A stretch of 64,000 bases of DNA from Candidatus Bathyarchaeota archaeon (GTDB lineage Archaea > Thermoproteota > Bathyarchaeia > TCS64): assembly GCA_018396695.1 (NCBI GenBank), contig JAGTQU010000002.1, positions 62,411-126,410 of the forward strand, read 5' to 3'. Positions 43,846 through 52,979 of the stretch are shown here, one piece after another (the stretch's first letter is position 1; the number at the start of each line of letters is the position of its first letter). Below the pieces are notes generated by a model. It was given only the letters and a program-made list of their open reading frames with translations, did not search any database and was not told where the DNA came from. The position numbers and the translations under genes were made by a program.

Positions 43846-44694
43846 TTAATTGCTGAGTTCGTCGATTAGCGTTTGTCTAATTTCTGGATTTTTCTGCCAC
43901 TGGTCTTTGTATGCTCTCAATTGTTCGGCCGATATTTTGCCTTCTTCTTTTAATTTTTTCAGCAAGGCCATGAATCTGGCATAGCGTTCCTGTTGTTCTG
44001 TTAATGCCTTTTTTAAACTGTTTTTTATGTTGAGCTTCTGTGGTTTTTTCGGTGGTGTGTAGGTTTCGTATAAGAATCTGCAGAAATAGGTTATTTCCCA
44101 TGGACTGGTTACTTGTGAGCTTTCTTTTGCTTTTAGCAGTTTTTCTGTTAGAGTTTCGTATTTCTTGCCGAGGCTCAGGCCACCATAGTGTATGGGACGC
44201 CATGGTGTTTCATGAATTATGTTTAGGAAGTGTTCGAGGTGACTTGTGCTGAAGATCGGGATTACCGAGCCTGTTTCGTAGTTGAAGCAGAAGATGATTT
44301 TCTTAGCGATGTGACTGTCCCCACCTAAGCCTTTAATCTCACTCCATGGCGCATCCACTTTCTCAGCAAGAGACTTCTTATTGTCCACCACGACGTAAAG
44401 CAGATGCTTGAAAAGGTCAATCTGTTCTCTTATTTCCAGGTAAACTTTCGGATATGTTCTGAGGCCGCCGAGGGGTTTTAGATAATACTCTATGTAGCGA
44501 AAGAATTCTCCAATTTCGCCTGTATTCCTTCTGAAAACATCCTCTGGGCTTAGCCGTTCTATAGCCTCCGGATTCTCAGTGAAAGGATATTTTTCCCTGA
44601 AAACCCTTAGCTTTTCAAGAGCCACATCTACAGACCGCTTAATTGCTTCATCTCTGTCAAAGACCATGGCTCTCTGCAAGACCTCTCCTATCAT
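43846..44694 (-). CDS. Unrecognised protein beside a long AT-rich gap
   Basis: 282 residues, soluble. It starts at ATG 44694 after a good GAGGTGG site. Features are a Trp/Tyr-rich core (KKIIFCFNYETGSVIPIFS, EHFLNIIHETPWRPIHYGG) and a charged helical C-terminal 65 residues (QERYARFMALLKKLKEEGK...). I know no function; the core recalls archaeal proteins of patchy distribution. It stands alone between the aIF5A operon and a 600-nt AT-rich gap, so it may be a recent insertion or a defence-related gene. That is inference only. Confidence 0.6.
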   Translation of the reverse strand: MIGEVLQRAMVFDRDEAIKRSVDVALEKLRVFREKYPFTENPEAIERLSPEDVFRRNTGEIGEFFRYIEYYLKPLGGLRTYPKVYLEIREQIDLFKHLLYVVVDNKKSLAEKVDAPWSEIKGLGGDSHIAKKIIFCFNYETGSVIPIFSTSHLEHFLNIIHETPWRPIHYGGLSLGKKYETLTEKLLKAKESSQVTSPWEITYFCRFLYETYTPPKKPQKLNIKNSLKKALTEQQERYARFMALLKKLKEEGKISAEQLRAYKDQWQKNPEIRQTLIDELSN

Positions 44695-45319
44695 TTGACC
44701 ACCTCTTCATAAATTAGGTTTTATCTTTGAACTACGAATAGGTGGATCGAAATTGCAAACCATCTTATATCTGATATGTTATAACTAAGTTCTTATAAGA
44801 ATTTTTAGACATCCTTTTTGTTCGAGTTTTAAGATAGAATAATAATTTTCATATTTTTAAAATTTGCAGTAATTTATCTTTAACTTCGTTATTCATTAAT
44901 ATACTTAATATTTAATTTTTATCTTTAATAACTTCAATTATATTTTATTATTATTTGATTTATTAATGCTTTTACATCATAAAATTTTTTCAATTATTCT
45001 TTCATTTATATATGCTTCAAATATATATTATCATATGCATAATGCTGTTTTATAATTGCATATTATTAATTTACAGTAATAGATTATACTATTATATTGT
45101 AAATAATGAGATTATTAATCTCGTAACACAAAATTTTTACCTTCATTTTGCAGTATTAGCGATTGTTTATATTCATCACAAGAACTTTTCATTATATTTT
45201 AGATAAATCTTTTGATAATTACTTTTTCATGTTTATTTCTCATATTTTGATTATTGGTCTGGTCTTAGAAAAAGATATTAACCAGGTTTTAAGGAAGTAG
45301 ATTAAAGCAGTTTCTAAAT
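44695..45319. other. AT-rich intergenic desert
   Basis: About 620 nt with almost no G or C from 44860 to 45240. Short open frames here (for example 45012-45206) encode only Ile, Tyr, Leu and Asn runs expected by chance from AT-rich DNA. The left edge holds the promoter and ribosome-binding site of the 282-residue orphan. No tandem repeats, origin-type boxes or cdc6 gene were found. It could be a decayed insertion or a non-coding spacer. Confidence 0.5.
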
Positions 45320-45328
45320 GTGATCAAA

Positions 45329-45679
45329 ATGGGGGAGAGATGGATCCAGGAGTGTAACGATTATCTAAAGCAGATCAAGGAGGCTTTATCGACTGAGAGC
45401 CCAGATAGGCTGGATCTCGTCAGAGCCATGTACGTGTCTTTGCTCGCTTTGAGCCATAGTGTTTGGGGATGGCTCCAGTACGTGAACAATCCTGAAATAA
45501 TGGGGAAGTTTAGTCTTTCAGAGCTGAACGAGGTGAACTCGACCCTCGGCAAATTCACCTTAGAGTTCTTAGAATATGACATCAAAGCAACTAAGATGGG
45601 TATGGAGAAAGGGTTGAGGAGGATGGTTAGAGAGGGAGAAGATCAAAGACCCTCATCCGACGGATATCTAATCTCGTAA
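45329..45679 (+). CDS. DUF2153 family protein
   Basis: 116 residues from ATG 45329; a GTG at 45320 would add three. ESPDRLDLVRAMYVSLLALSHSVWGWLQYVNNPEIM and FTLEFLEYDIKAT match DUF2153, a helical archaeal family of unknown role. Its 3' end overlaps the convergent AglB gene by 37 nt. No neighbour indicates a function. Confidence 0.8.
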   Translation: MGERWIQECNDYLKQIKEALSTESPDRLDLVRAMYVSLLALSHSVWGWLQYVNNPEIMGKFSLSELNEVNSTLGKFTLEFLEYDIKATKMGMEKGLRRMVREGEDQRPSSDGYLIS

Positions 45680-47649
45680 ACAATAACCCATCCATATGAG
45701 GATTTGTAAACAGGTCTAAAGTATGTCTGGTTCACCAAGTTCTTCATAAGCTTGTATAGGGTTGATTCGTAGTATTTGTCAGCATACTGGTTATTGTTTA
45801 TGTATTCTGTCTCATTTAGGCCTGCTATCTTTACCATCCAATACCACTTAGCATTATCTCCGAACGGCAGCTCCTGGCTAGGGTTATTCGGGTTAAAAGT
45901 GGTGTAGACGACGATATGCGTTGCGTTGAAGCTCTTTAAAATTTTCAAGGAGACGTTCTCGCCTAGCATCATGATCTTCCCAATCTGCGCAATCTGAGTC
46001 GTGTTGATGGTGGCCCCATCAGCGAGCGTCCTCTTTCCAGATAGTGTCTGGATCCAGTATCCATAATCCCACCATGAGACGACGACCGCATCTCCTGGAA
46101 GATTATCCCTCATCCAATTTAGGGCTTGAAGCCAATCTTGCGGATAATTTCCTCCAATAAGCACAGGCACAGTTGCAGCCATAGTCGAGGGTGTTTTAAG
46201 ATTGTCAGCAGCGCTCCAAACTGAAGGTAGCAACGCTCCCAAGATTATAATGATGAAAAGTATCCCGCTTCCTCTACCTAGTCCGAATACTCTTCTTCTC
46301 CTAACCAGTCGATCAGCTGACTTCTGAGAGGCTATAACCATGAAGGGATTTAGGAGCTCTTTAACCCCGTAAGCAGCCATTACGACGAGGGGGACTGAAA
46401 GAATCAGGAATAATCTGACGAACGAGCCTGAAAAGTATAATCCAGACAGGAAGAAGACAAGTCCATAGAGCTTCTTATCCGAAGGCTTTTTGACGGCGAA
46501 GTATAGTCCAAGCAGGGCTAGGGCGATGCTAAAACCGAAGTCACTGAAGTAGATGCCCCAAGATGCTCGTTTATGCTCGGCCACAGATTCTATTATCGGG
46601 GATACCACCCTCGAACCTGGGAAGATAACCGCTATAAACTTCATTGATATCGGATATATCAGCCCTGCAGACTCGAGGATCAAGAGGGCTATGATTAATA
46701 CTGCTAAAGATGCTCCCACTAATAAGATTAATTTTCTAAAGTCCACCCTGCCTCTGACAATTTCAAAACATGCGATCAATGCGAAGAATCCAATTATCGC
46801 TACGCTGTCCATGCTCTGGAGATACGATGCCCCGAGCCTAGGGATGAATACTGCAATAAAGTAGCTTAACCCAACAGTTATGCTGTACGAGATAAGGTAA
46901 CGTCGATTATAGAATCTTACCAGCAGGGAGATTAATACGAAGAGGGAGACTAATCCAAGTGCGTATCTCGCAGCCCCCCATGAGGCGTTGAGATAGCCCG
47001 CCATTAAACCTGCCCCGACAGCGTAAACTATGCATTTATGGAGCGGCTTTTCGGCTTCGACGGCACGGAGAAAGAAGAGGGAGATTAGGACTAGACTGAA
47101 GATGCCAACGGTCTCATCGTCGAAGAAGCCCATGGAGGTTCGACTAATATATGAGGAGTTAACAGCCATGAGGAAGGCGGAGAGAAGACCCACAGATCTG
47201 CCTCCAATATCCTTCCCTAGGAAATATACGGCGATTATCGTTAGACTCGCCATGAAGACCGGGAAGAATAAGCACACTGTATATAGAGAGAGATTCAATC
47301 CTAAAGCTTGGAGTATGCTGTATATGGCGGCGGCTGTGAATGGTAATCCAGGGTAGGTCGTTGCAGGTATGTCTCTCCCCCACGGATACCAGCTTAGGGT
47401 GTCATGCCAGTTGAACCATGCAGCGTATCCATTATCGACGACGTATTTTGTGACGCGGTACATGAACATCGTGTCAGCCTCTGTTGAGAAGTAGGCTCCA
47501 TACCTAAGAGGGATGATTCTGAGGATTATTCCAATCAAAACTGTTAACCCGAGTATAGAGACTTCGAGAACTGTACTACTTTTCATAGTTACCCTCAGAA
47601 GCCGTACCGATTTGAGGGAGTTTCCTAATCTCGCCTTCAAATTCTCCAT
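45643..47649 (-). CDS. aglB: Archaeal oligosaccharyltransferase (AglB/STT3)
   Basis: 668 residues, compact for the family. About 11-13 membrane helices lead to an extracellular domain with the signature WWDYGYWIQTLSGKRT near 485. The catalytic metal ligands are the Asp in STEADTMFMYR (first loop) and the acidic pair in MGFFDDETVGIF. The stretch QIAQIGKIMMLGENVS resembles the family's kinked DK/MI helix region. It moves a lipid-linked glycan to Asn in N-X-S/T sites of surface proteins. ATG 47586, behind GAGGGT, is a good alternative start that removes 21 residues. Confidence 0.93.
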   Translation of the reverse strand: MENLKARLGNSLKSVRLLRVTMKSSTVLEVSILGLTVLIGIILRIIPLRYGAYFSTEADTMFMYRVTKYVVDNGYAAWFNWHDTLSWYPWGRDIPATTYPGLPFTAAAIYSILQALGLNLSLYTVCLFFPVFMASLTIIAVYFLGKDIGGRSVGLLSAFLMAVNSSYISRTSMGFFDDETVGIFSLVLISLFFLRAVEAEKPLHKCIVYAVGAGLMAGYLNASWGAARYALGLVSLFVLISLLVRFYNRRYLISYSITVGLSYFIAVFIPRLGASYLQSMDSVAIIGFFALIACFEIVRGRVDFRKLILLVGASLAVLIIALLILESAGLIYPISMKFIAVIFPGSRVVSPIIESVAEHKRASWGIYFSDFGFSIALALLGLYFAVKKPSDKKLYGLVFFLSGLYFSGSFVRLFLILSVPLVVMAAYGVKELLNPFMVIASQKSADRLVRRRRVFGLGRGSGILFIIIILGALLPSVWSAADNLKTPSTMAATVPVLIGGNYPQDWLQALNWMRDNLPGDAVVVSWWDYGYWIQTLSGKRTLADGATINTTQIAQIGKIMMLGENVSLKILKSFNATHIVVYTTFNPNNPSQELPFGDNAKWYWMVKIAGLNETEYINNNQYADKYYESTLYKLMKNLVNQTYFRPVYKSSYGWVIVYEIRYPSDEGL

Positions 47650-47747
47650 AGATTATTCCAGCCTTTGTCAATTATGCAATAACCCTATTATTTACTTTCC
47701 TATAAGTTAAAGATAATTTAAGAAACTATTATGTAGGCTGGAAAGGT

Positions 47748-48851
47748 TTGAAAACGAAGATAGGTTTCATAGTCAATCCGATAGCTGGGATGGGGGGCAG
47801 AGTAGGCTTAAAGGGAACAGACGGGGAAGCCGTTCTCAAGGAGGCGATCGCTAAGGAGGCTAAGCCTTGGGCTCCATTAAGGGCTAGACAGGCCCTCTTG
47901 GGATTGATGAGTGTTAAAGGTGATCTAGAATTTTTAACATGGTCGAGGGAGATGGGTGAAGAACTTTTGAAGAGCCTAGAATTTCAATACAGAGTCTTGG
48001 GTGAAATAAAAAGCGCAGCTTCGACAGCGGAGGATACTCGAATCGCGGCGGGAAAGATGAAGGGGGAAGATGTTGCGCTGATATTATTTGTAGGCGGAGA
48101 CGGGACGGCCGTAGACATCGTCGAACAGGTAGACAAGCAGACACCAGTTCTAGGAATACCCGCCGGAGTCAAAATGTTCAGCGGCGTTTTCGCTTCAACG
48201 CCTACGGCTGCTTCGCAGGTTCTAATAAAGTTTCTGAACAATGAGGCGAGCCTAGTGGAGAGGGAGGTAATGGATGTAGACGAAGAGGCTTATAGGTCTG
48301 GGAGGCTATCTGCATCCCTCAAAGGATACGCAATAACTCCCGTGGTATCAAATCTCGTCTTAGGCGAGAAAACTGTAGTTTTAGTCGATGAAGAAACAAT
48401 GAAGGAGGCGGTGGCTGCAAGGGTTGTAGAGTCGATGGAGAAGGATGCCACCTACATCCTTGGGCCAGGTTCAACAGTCGCAAAAGTCGCCGAGCTCATA
48501 GGCGTGGAAAAAACCCTCCTCGGAGTAGATGTGGTTAGAGACTTCAAAATGGTCGCGAAGGACGCTGACGAGAAAACCCTTCTTGGATTGGTTGAAGGCG
48601 AGACTTGGATAATCCTCTCTCCAATAGGAGGTCAAGGATCCCTTTTAGGGAGGGGGAACCAGCAGATAAGCCCAGCCGTCCTCCGCAAAGTGGGCCTTAA
48701 TAGGATCATCATAATATCTACACCTACTAAACTTCAAGGGTTAAAGTATTTAACGGTAGATACAGGAGACCCAGAATTAGATTCTCTTCTTAAAGGTTAT
48801 AAGAGGGTGATCGTTGGGCGACATGAAGAGAAGGTTTTAAAGATCGAGTGA
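47748..48851 (+). CDS. ATP-NAD kinase family protein (COG3199)
   Basis: 367 residues from TTG 47748 after GGAAAGG. The N-terminus KIGFIVNPIAGMGGRVGLKGTDG and the diphosphate-binding VGGDGTAVDIVE identify the NAD kinase/diacylglycerol kinase fold. The GGDGT motif is intact, followed by PVLGIPAGVKMFSGVF, typical of this archaeal branch. True NAD phosphorylation is plausible but the COG3199 branch is not uniformly characterised. Confidence 0.88.
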   Translation: MKTKIGFIVNPIAGMGGRVGLKGTDGEAVLKEAIAKEAKPWAPLRARQALLGLMSVKGDLEFLTWSREMGEELLKSLEFQYRVLGEIKSAASTAEDTRIAAGKMKGEDVALILFVGGDGTAVDIVEQVDKQTPVLGIPAGVKMFSGVFASTPTAASQVLIKFLNNEASLVEREVMDVDEEAYRSGRLSASLKGYAITPVVSNLVLGEKTVVLVDEETMKEAVAARVVESMEKDATYILGPGSTVAKVAELIGVEKTLLGVDVVRDFKMVAKDADEKTLLGLVEGETWIILSPIGGQGSLLGRGNQQISPAVLRKVGLNRIIIISTPTKLQGLKYLTVDTGDPELDSLLKGYKRVIVGRHEEKVLKIE

Positions 48852-48853
48852 AT

Positions 48854-49549
48854 TCACCACCCGCTGAACAGCCTTAAAGAGAGGAGTCTGGGAAGCCCGA
48901 GCCATTCCATTCTCTTGGCGACTTCTTTCACATCATATTCCACCCTTCTATGCTCAACCTCTATAACCCTCTCCTCTACATCTAGTAGGATGTAGCTCGC
49001 CCGAGGATCGCCATCCCTCGGCTGACCGACAGACCCAGGGTTCACCATAAACCCTTTGGGAGTCTTTAGAACGTAAGGTATGTGCGTATGCCCGAGGACT
49101 AGGAGGTCACTTTTAGCATATTCTAGAAAATCCGTGACACGTCTCTCAGCTTCTGCTGGAAAAACATACTCGTTGAGAGGGTCACAGGGGCTTCCATGGT
49201 AGACTGAGATTCTGACCCCTTCAACGGATTGACGGAAAGCATGCGGCAGAGATCTAAGCCATGAAACATCATTATCGTTTAGAAGAGAACGGTTTATCGA
49301 TAGAGCTTCAGCAGCATAGGGATTAAAGTTGGAGGTGTCTCCAGTAGCTGCGGCGAAATCATGGTTCCCAGCGATTGATATGATGTTTAACCGCCTGACA
49401 AGCTCGATACACTCTCTTGGATCAGGTCCATAGCCGACTATGTCTCCAGCGTTTAAAGCGAGGTCGAATTCTCCAGCATCTTTAAGAATACCTTCTAGAG
49501 CTTGAAAGTTACTGTGAATATCAGAGACTAGTAGAACCCTCAAAGGCAT
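48854..49549 (-). CDS. Calcineurin-like metallophosphoesterase (YfcE/MJ0936 type)
   Basis: 231 residues. All metallophosphoesterase motifs are present: VSDIHSNFQAL, NAGDIVGYGPDP, SIAGNHDFA, the His in YHGSP and VLGHTHIPYV, followed by NPGSVGQPRDGDPRASY. These small enzymes hydrolyse phosphodiesters, possibly cyclic nucleotides; the substrate is unknown. It converges on the NAD-kinase-like gene with 2 nt between stops. Confidence 0.9.
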   Translation of the reverse strand: MPLRVLLVSDIHSNFQALEGILKDAGEFDLALNAGDIVGYGPDPRECIELVRRLNIISIAGNHDFAAATGDTSNFNPYAAEALSINRSLLNDNDVSWLRSLPHAFRQSVEGVRISVYHGSPCDPLNEYVFPAEAERRVTDFLEYAKSDLLVLGHTHIPYVLKTPKGFMVNPGSVGQPRDGDPRASYILLDVEERVIEVEHRRVEYDVKEVAKRMEWLGLPRLLSLRLFSGW

Positions 49550-49633
49550 TCACTATTTTTTATATTCATACCTTTATACATTTTAGCTTAAGGGAGAACA
49601 CTTAACTACGTGGAGTTTTAAGGGAGATTAGAT

Positions 49634-49963
49634 ATGACGAGCCTCAGTTTTTCTCAGGGTGACACTATTCTAGACGGCAGGCGACTATGCGGCGCCGTAG
49701 CTGAATTGAAGAACGCTGTCATCGCCCTATTCTGGGAAGGAGATGAGCCTAGGATGGGGACTCTGAGCGTGACTCTACCGGGAAGGGTCTCATCAATCCT
49801 GCTCGGGGAGAAACACTCAACACTCAGTCTTATGTTGGGAGACCAGTTGTCAGCTAAGTATGGTAAAATGGTTTTAGTGTCAACTTATCTATCGGCTTTG
49901 ACGGAGAGTTCAGCAGCTAGGAGCGTGCTAGAGCTATCTAAGAAGATCTCGAACATGATTTAG
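49634..49963 (+). CDS. Unrecognised small protein, perhaps proteasome-assembly-chaperone-like
   Basis: 109 residues. It alternates beta strands and a C-terminal helix: CGAVAELKNAVIALFWEGDEPRMGTLSVTL, then LLGEKHSTLSLMLGDQLSAKYGKMVLVSTYLS and a final helix. The order and the VFV-like strands recall the PAC3/Pba-type proteasome assembly chaperones, but the match is by eye and weak. It ends 13 nt before the UbiD gene and may share its transcript. Confidence 0.55.
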   Translation: MTSLSFSQGDTILDGRRLCGAVAELKNAVIALFWEGDEPRMGTLSVTLPGRVSSILLGEKHSTLSLMLGDQLSAKYGKMVLVSTYLSALTESSAARSVLELSKKISNMI

Positions 49964-49976
49964 GGAGGGGGATGAT

Positions 49977-51329
49977 TTGCCGGATCTTAGAAGCTTCTTG
50001 AAGAGTTTGGAAGAAAAAAGAGAACTAATCAGGATAGATGAGGCCTTCTCACCTAAATTCGAGATCCCAGCGATCCTTAAACACTTCGATGGAAAAGAAG
50101 CACTTCTATTCGAGAAAGTTAAAGGGTATGACACCAGAATTGTCGGGGGGATATGCGGGACCCGGGAGAGGATACTTGACGCTCTTAAAGTGAGGAACGA
50201 TAACTTGTACGAGCGTCTATCCTATGCTATCAGCAAGCCTTCTCGATGCGAGGTCGGTGACGGCCCAGTTAAAGAGGTTGTTAAGGAAGGGGGGGTTGAG
50301 GGGGTTCCTATTCTCACCCACTTCGAAAAAGATCCTGGACCATACATAACCTCGGGAATATTATACACAAGGATCCCAGACGAGTCTGTTGAGAATATCT
50401 CCTTCCATAGGCTTCTCGTACTCAATGATAAAAAGATGACTTTACGCATCGTGCCAAGACACTTACACAGGATAACCCAGATGGCTGCCAAGTCGGGTTT
50501 TAAAAGCCTAGACGTTAGCATCTCCATCGGTCTACATCCAGCCCTCATGGTTGCGGCTGCTTCCCCCGTACCTTTCGGAGTAAGTGAGTTCGGGGTGGCT
50601 AATACGCTTATGAATGGCGAACTGAAGCTAACCAAGTGCGAGTATGTTGATGCTCTCGCCCCTGCAGATGCTGAGCTCGTCATTGAAGGCTCACTCCATT
50701 TGGATGAGAAGACCTCTGAGGGCCCATTCGTAGATCTCACTGGAACATATGATGTTCAGAGGAGTCAACCTATCATAGAAGTTAAGGGGATGATGCACAG
50801 GGAAGACTATATCTACGAGGCTCTGCTACCATCAGGCTCGGAGCATAAACTCCTTATGGGTATGCCGCCGGAGGTTCGTATCTGGGAATACGTGAGAAAC
50901 ATAACGCCTACAGTTCGAGGGATTAACATGACTCTCGGGGGATGCGGCTGGCTCCACTGCGTTGTAAGTTTCGAAAAAATCAGAGAAGGCGATCCAAAGA
51001 ATATTCTAATGGCTATCTTCGCTGCAAACCCAAGCGTCAAGCACGCCATAGTCGTCGACTCGGATATAGATCCCTTCGACATGGAACAGGTTGAATGGGC
51101 AATCGCAACCAGGTTCAAAGCCGATGAAGACCTTCTCATAATCCCGAATGTTCGAGTCTCAAGCCTTGATCCAGCCTCGGATCAGGAGAAGGAACTCGGC
51201 TGCAAAGTCGGAATAGATGCTACGAGGCCTCTGCACAAGCCGGCTGAGAAGTTCATAAAAGCTGAGATACCAGTCTCGGACGAGTTTCGAAAACTTATTG
51301 AGAAGTATTCACATAAGAATCTAGGATGA
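49977..51329 (+). CDS. UbiD-family decarboxylase, probable trans-anhydromevalonate 5-phosphate decarboxylase
   Basis: 450 residues from TTG 49977 behind GGAGGGGG. UbiD-type prenylated-FMN decarboxylase: FHRLLVLNDKKMTLRIVPRHLHR, the catalytic Glu region EGPFVDLTGTYD and VVVDSDIDPFDMEQVEWAIATR. Followed 76 nt later by the AcnX large-subunit frame and then the small subunit. This trio matches the archaeal mevalonate pathway in which phosphomevalonate is dehydrated by the AcnX enzyme and decarboxylated by this UbiD homologue to isopentenyl phosphate. The link is established for Aeropyrum; for this gene it is inferred from order and family. The prenylated FMN would come from a UbiX homologue, not seen here. 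Confidence 0.9.
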   Translation: MPDLRSFLKSLEEKRELIRIDEAFSPKFEIPAILKHFDGKEALLFEKVKGYDTRIVGGICGTRERILDALKVRNDNLYERLSYAISKPSRCEVGDGPVKEVVKEGGVEGVPILTHFEKDPGPYITSGILYTRIPDESVENISFHRLLVLNDKKMTLRIVPRHLHRITQMAAKSGFKSLDVSISIGLHPALMVAAASPVPFGVSEFGVANTLMNGELKLTKCEYVDALAPADAELVIEGSLHLDEKTSEGPFVDLTGTYDVQRSQPIIEVKGMMHREDYIYEALLPSGSEHKLLMGMPPEVRIWEYVRNITPTVRGINMTLGGCGWLHCVVSFEKIREGDPKNILMAIFAANPSVKHAIVVDSDIDPFDMEQVEWAIATRFKADEDLLIIPNVRVSSLDPASDQEKELGCKVGIDATRPLHKPAEKFIKAEIPVSDEFRKLIEKYSHKNLG

Positions 51330-51378
51330 TTTATATTTCGGGGAATCCGTTAGAAGACGAGTTTCGGAGAGGATCATT

Positions 51379-52572
51379 CTGTTTTTAACCCGTGAAGAGG
51401 AGGAGATGCTTGGGGGAGAGTATGGCCCAGCTGTCGCTAAATCAATTGAACTCCTCGTGGCGGTTGGAAAAATCTTTGAAGCGGAGAGGCTAATCCCTAT
51501 AGAGAGTGCACACGTATCGGGGGTCTCATATAAAAATCTTGGAGATGCCGGTCTAGAATTTTTAGAAGAGCAAGCAGATCTGGGAGCAAAGGTGAGGGTG
51601 AAGACGACTCTAAACCCTGCTGGGATGGACCTTGATCGTTGGATGGATCTAGGCGTGCCTGAAGACTTCGCCGTCAAGCAGATGCGGGTCATAAAGGCTT
51701 TTAAAAATATTGGGATAGAGGCAACCTGCACTTGCACACCTTACCTTATAGGGCATGTTCCAAGGTTTGGAAGCCAGATCGCTTGGGCGGAATCATCAGC
51801 TATAGCTTACTCGAACTCGGTCATCGGAGCTAGAACTAATAGGGAATCCGGACCCACAACCATAGCGAGCGCTATAACAGGTAGGACCCCCCTCTGCGGG
51901 TACCGTCTGGATGAGAATAGAGCCCCTCAGAAAATAGTCATCGTGAACGCTAAACTGAAAACCCCTTTCGAATACAGTGCCCTAGGATATCTTGTTGGAG
52001 AGAAGGTTGGAAGTGCCGTCCCCTACTTCAAAGGGATCTTCCATCCCGATCTCGAATCGCTTAAGGCACTCGGAGCTGCTTTAGCTACGTCCGGAGGAAT
52101 AGCACTCTACCATATTGAAGGGATTACGCCTGAGACTCTCAAATTTGACGACGAAAAGTTGAAAGGGCTTGACAAAATAGGCGTGGATGAAAAAGATCTA
52201 AGAGAGGCTTCCATTAGATTGTCTTCGGAGGTGAAGGACCCTATAATCTGCCTAGGATGCCCCCACTGTAGCTTAAAGGAGCTAAAACACTATGCTAAGA
52301 TTCTAAAGGATAAGCGCCTGAGACGGAGGCTTATAGCTTTCACAAGCAGAGGCGTCTATGATCAAGCTGAGAAGGAGGGATGCATAAAAGATATCGAGCA
52401 CGCTGGCGGCAGAGTTTTCAGAGATACATGCATGGTCGTGGCTCCTTTGAAGGAGATGGGATGGAGAGAGATCTCGACGAACAGTTTTAAAGCGGCACAC
52501 TACGCTTCGAGCATGGGGATTGCCACATACCTCAGCGCAGCTGAACACGTTTTAAGGGAGGCTTCAGCTTGA
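51379..52572 (+). CDS. Phosphomevalonate dehydratase large subunit (aconitase X catalytic domain)
   Basis: 397 residues if started at CTG 51379, or 388 from ATG 51406. Aconitase-X features: LVAVGKIFEAERLIPIESAHVSG, CTCTPYLIGHVP, RTNRESGPTTIASAITGRTP and the late ICLGCPHCSLKELKHY with Fe-S cysteines. The family begins with a LTREEE-like stretch. That motif is encoded here (LFLTREEEEML) just before ATG 51406, but no ATG, GTG or TTG lies between the motif and the in-frame stop at 51322. CTG 51379, 6 nt behind GGAGAGG, is a possible non-standard start. The small-subunit gene overlaps the stop by 4 nt. Confidence 0.9.
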   Translation: MFLTREEEEMLGGEYGPAVAKSIELLVAVGKIFEAERLIPIESAHVSGVSYKNLGDAGLEFLEEQADLGAKVRVKTTLNPAGMDLDRWMDLGVPEDFAVKQMRVIKAFKNIGIEATCTCTPYLIGHVPRFGSQIAWAESSAIAYSNSVIGARTNRESGPTTIASAITGRTPLCGYRLDENRAPQKIVIVNAKLKTPFEYSALGYLVGEKVGSAVPYFKGIFHPDLESLKALGAALATSGGIALYHIEGITPETLKFDDEKLKGLDKIGVDEKDLREASIRLSSEVKDPIICLGCPHCSLKELKHYAKILKDKRLRRRLIAFTSRGVYDQAEKEGCIKDIEHAGGRVFRDTCMVVAPLKEMGWREISTNSFKAAHYASSMGIATYLSAAEHVLREASA

Positions 52573-52979
52573 AGTTTCATGGACGGACAATTGTAGGAGG
52601 CTCCGCAGAGGGGGTAGCGCTGGTCAGCGTTGAGCCTGTTAGCTTCTATGGAGGAGTCGATCCCGAGACAGGTATCGTAACAGAGCCGAGGCATTGCATA
52701 GAAGGGGAGAATGTTAAGAATAGGGTCCTAATCTTTCCGAGAGGGAAGGGGAGCACAGTCGGAAGCTACGTAATCTATAGGATGAAGAAGAGGGGGGTTG
52801 CACCGTCGGCGATTCTAAACTCTGAAACTGATATGATCATAACGACTGGGTGCGTCATAGCTGGGATACCGCTCATGGACAGGTTCGATGAAGAGTTTTT
52901 CAGAATCTTGAGGACAGGTAACCTCCTCAAGCTGAACGCTAGTGAGGGTTGGGTAGAGCTTATCAGTAACTTATCTTAG
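52569..52979 (+). CDS. Phosphomevalonate dehydratase small subunit (DUF126, swivelling domain)
   Basis: 136 residues from TTG 52569, inside the TTGA overlap with the large subunit. DUF126 pattern: GRTIVGGSAEGVALVS, GVDPETGIVTE, VLIFPRGKGSTVGSYVIYRMKKRG and MIITTGCVIAGIPLMD. This is the aconitase swivelling domain as a separate chain; together with the large subunit it makes trans-anhydromevalonate 5-phosphate. The 3' end overlaps the convergent HD-domain gene by 17 nt. Confidence 0.92.
   Translation: MKFHGRTIVGGSAEGVALVSVEPVSFYGGVDPETGIVTEPRHCIEGENVKNRVLIFPRGKGSTVGSYVIYRMKKRGVAPSAILNSETDMIITTGCVIAGIPLMDRFDEEFFRILRTGNLLKLNASEGWVELISNLS

Noticed and set aside
45012..45206. 64-codon frame in the AT-rich gap
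   Set aside because: Composition is only Ile, Tyr, Leu and Asn-rich as expected from AT-rich DNA in any frame, with no ribosome-binding site.
44695..45319. Replication origin
   Set aside because: AT-rich but without ORB-type repeats or an adjacent cdc6/orc1 gene.
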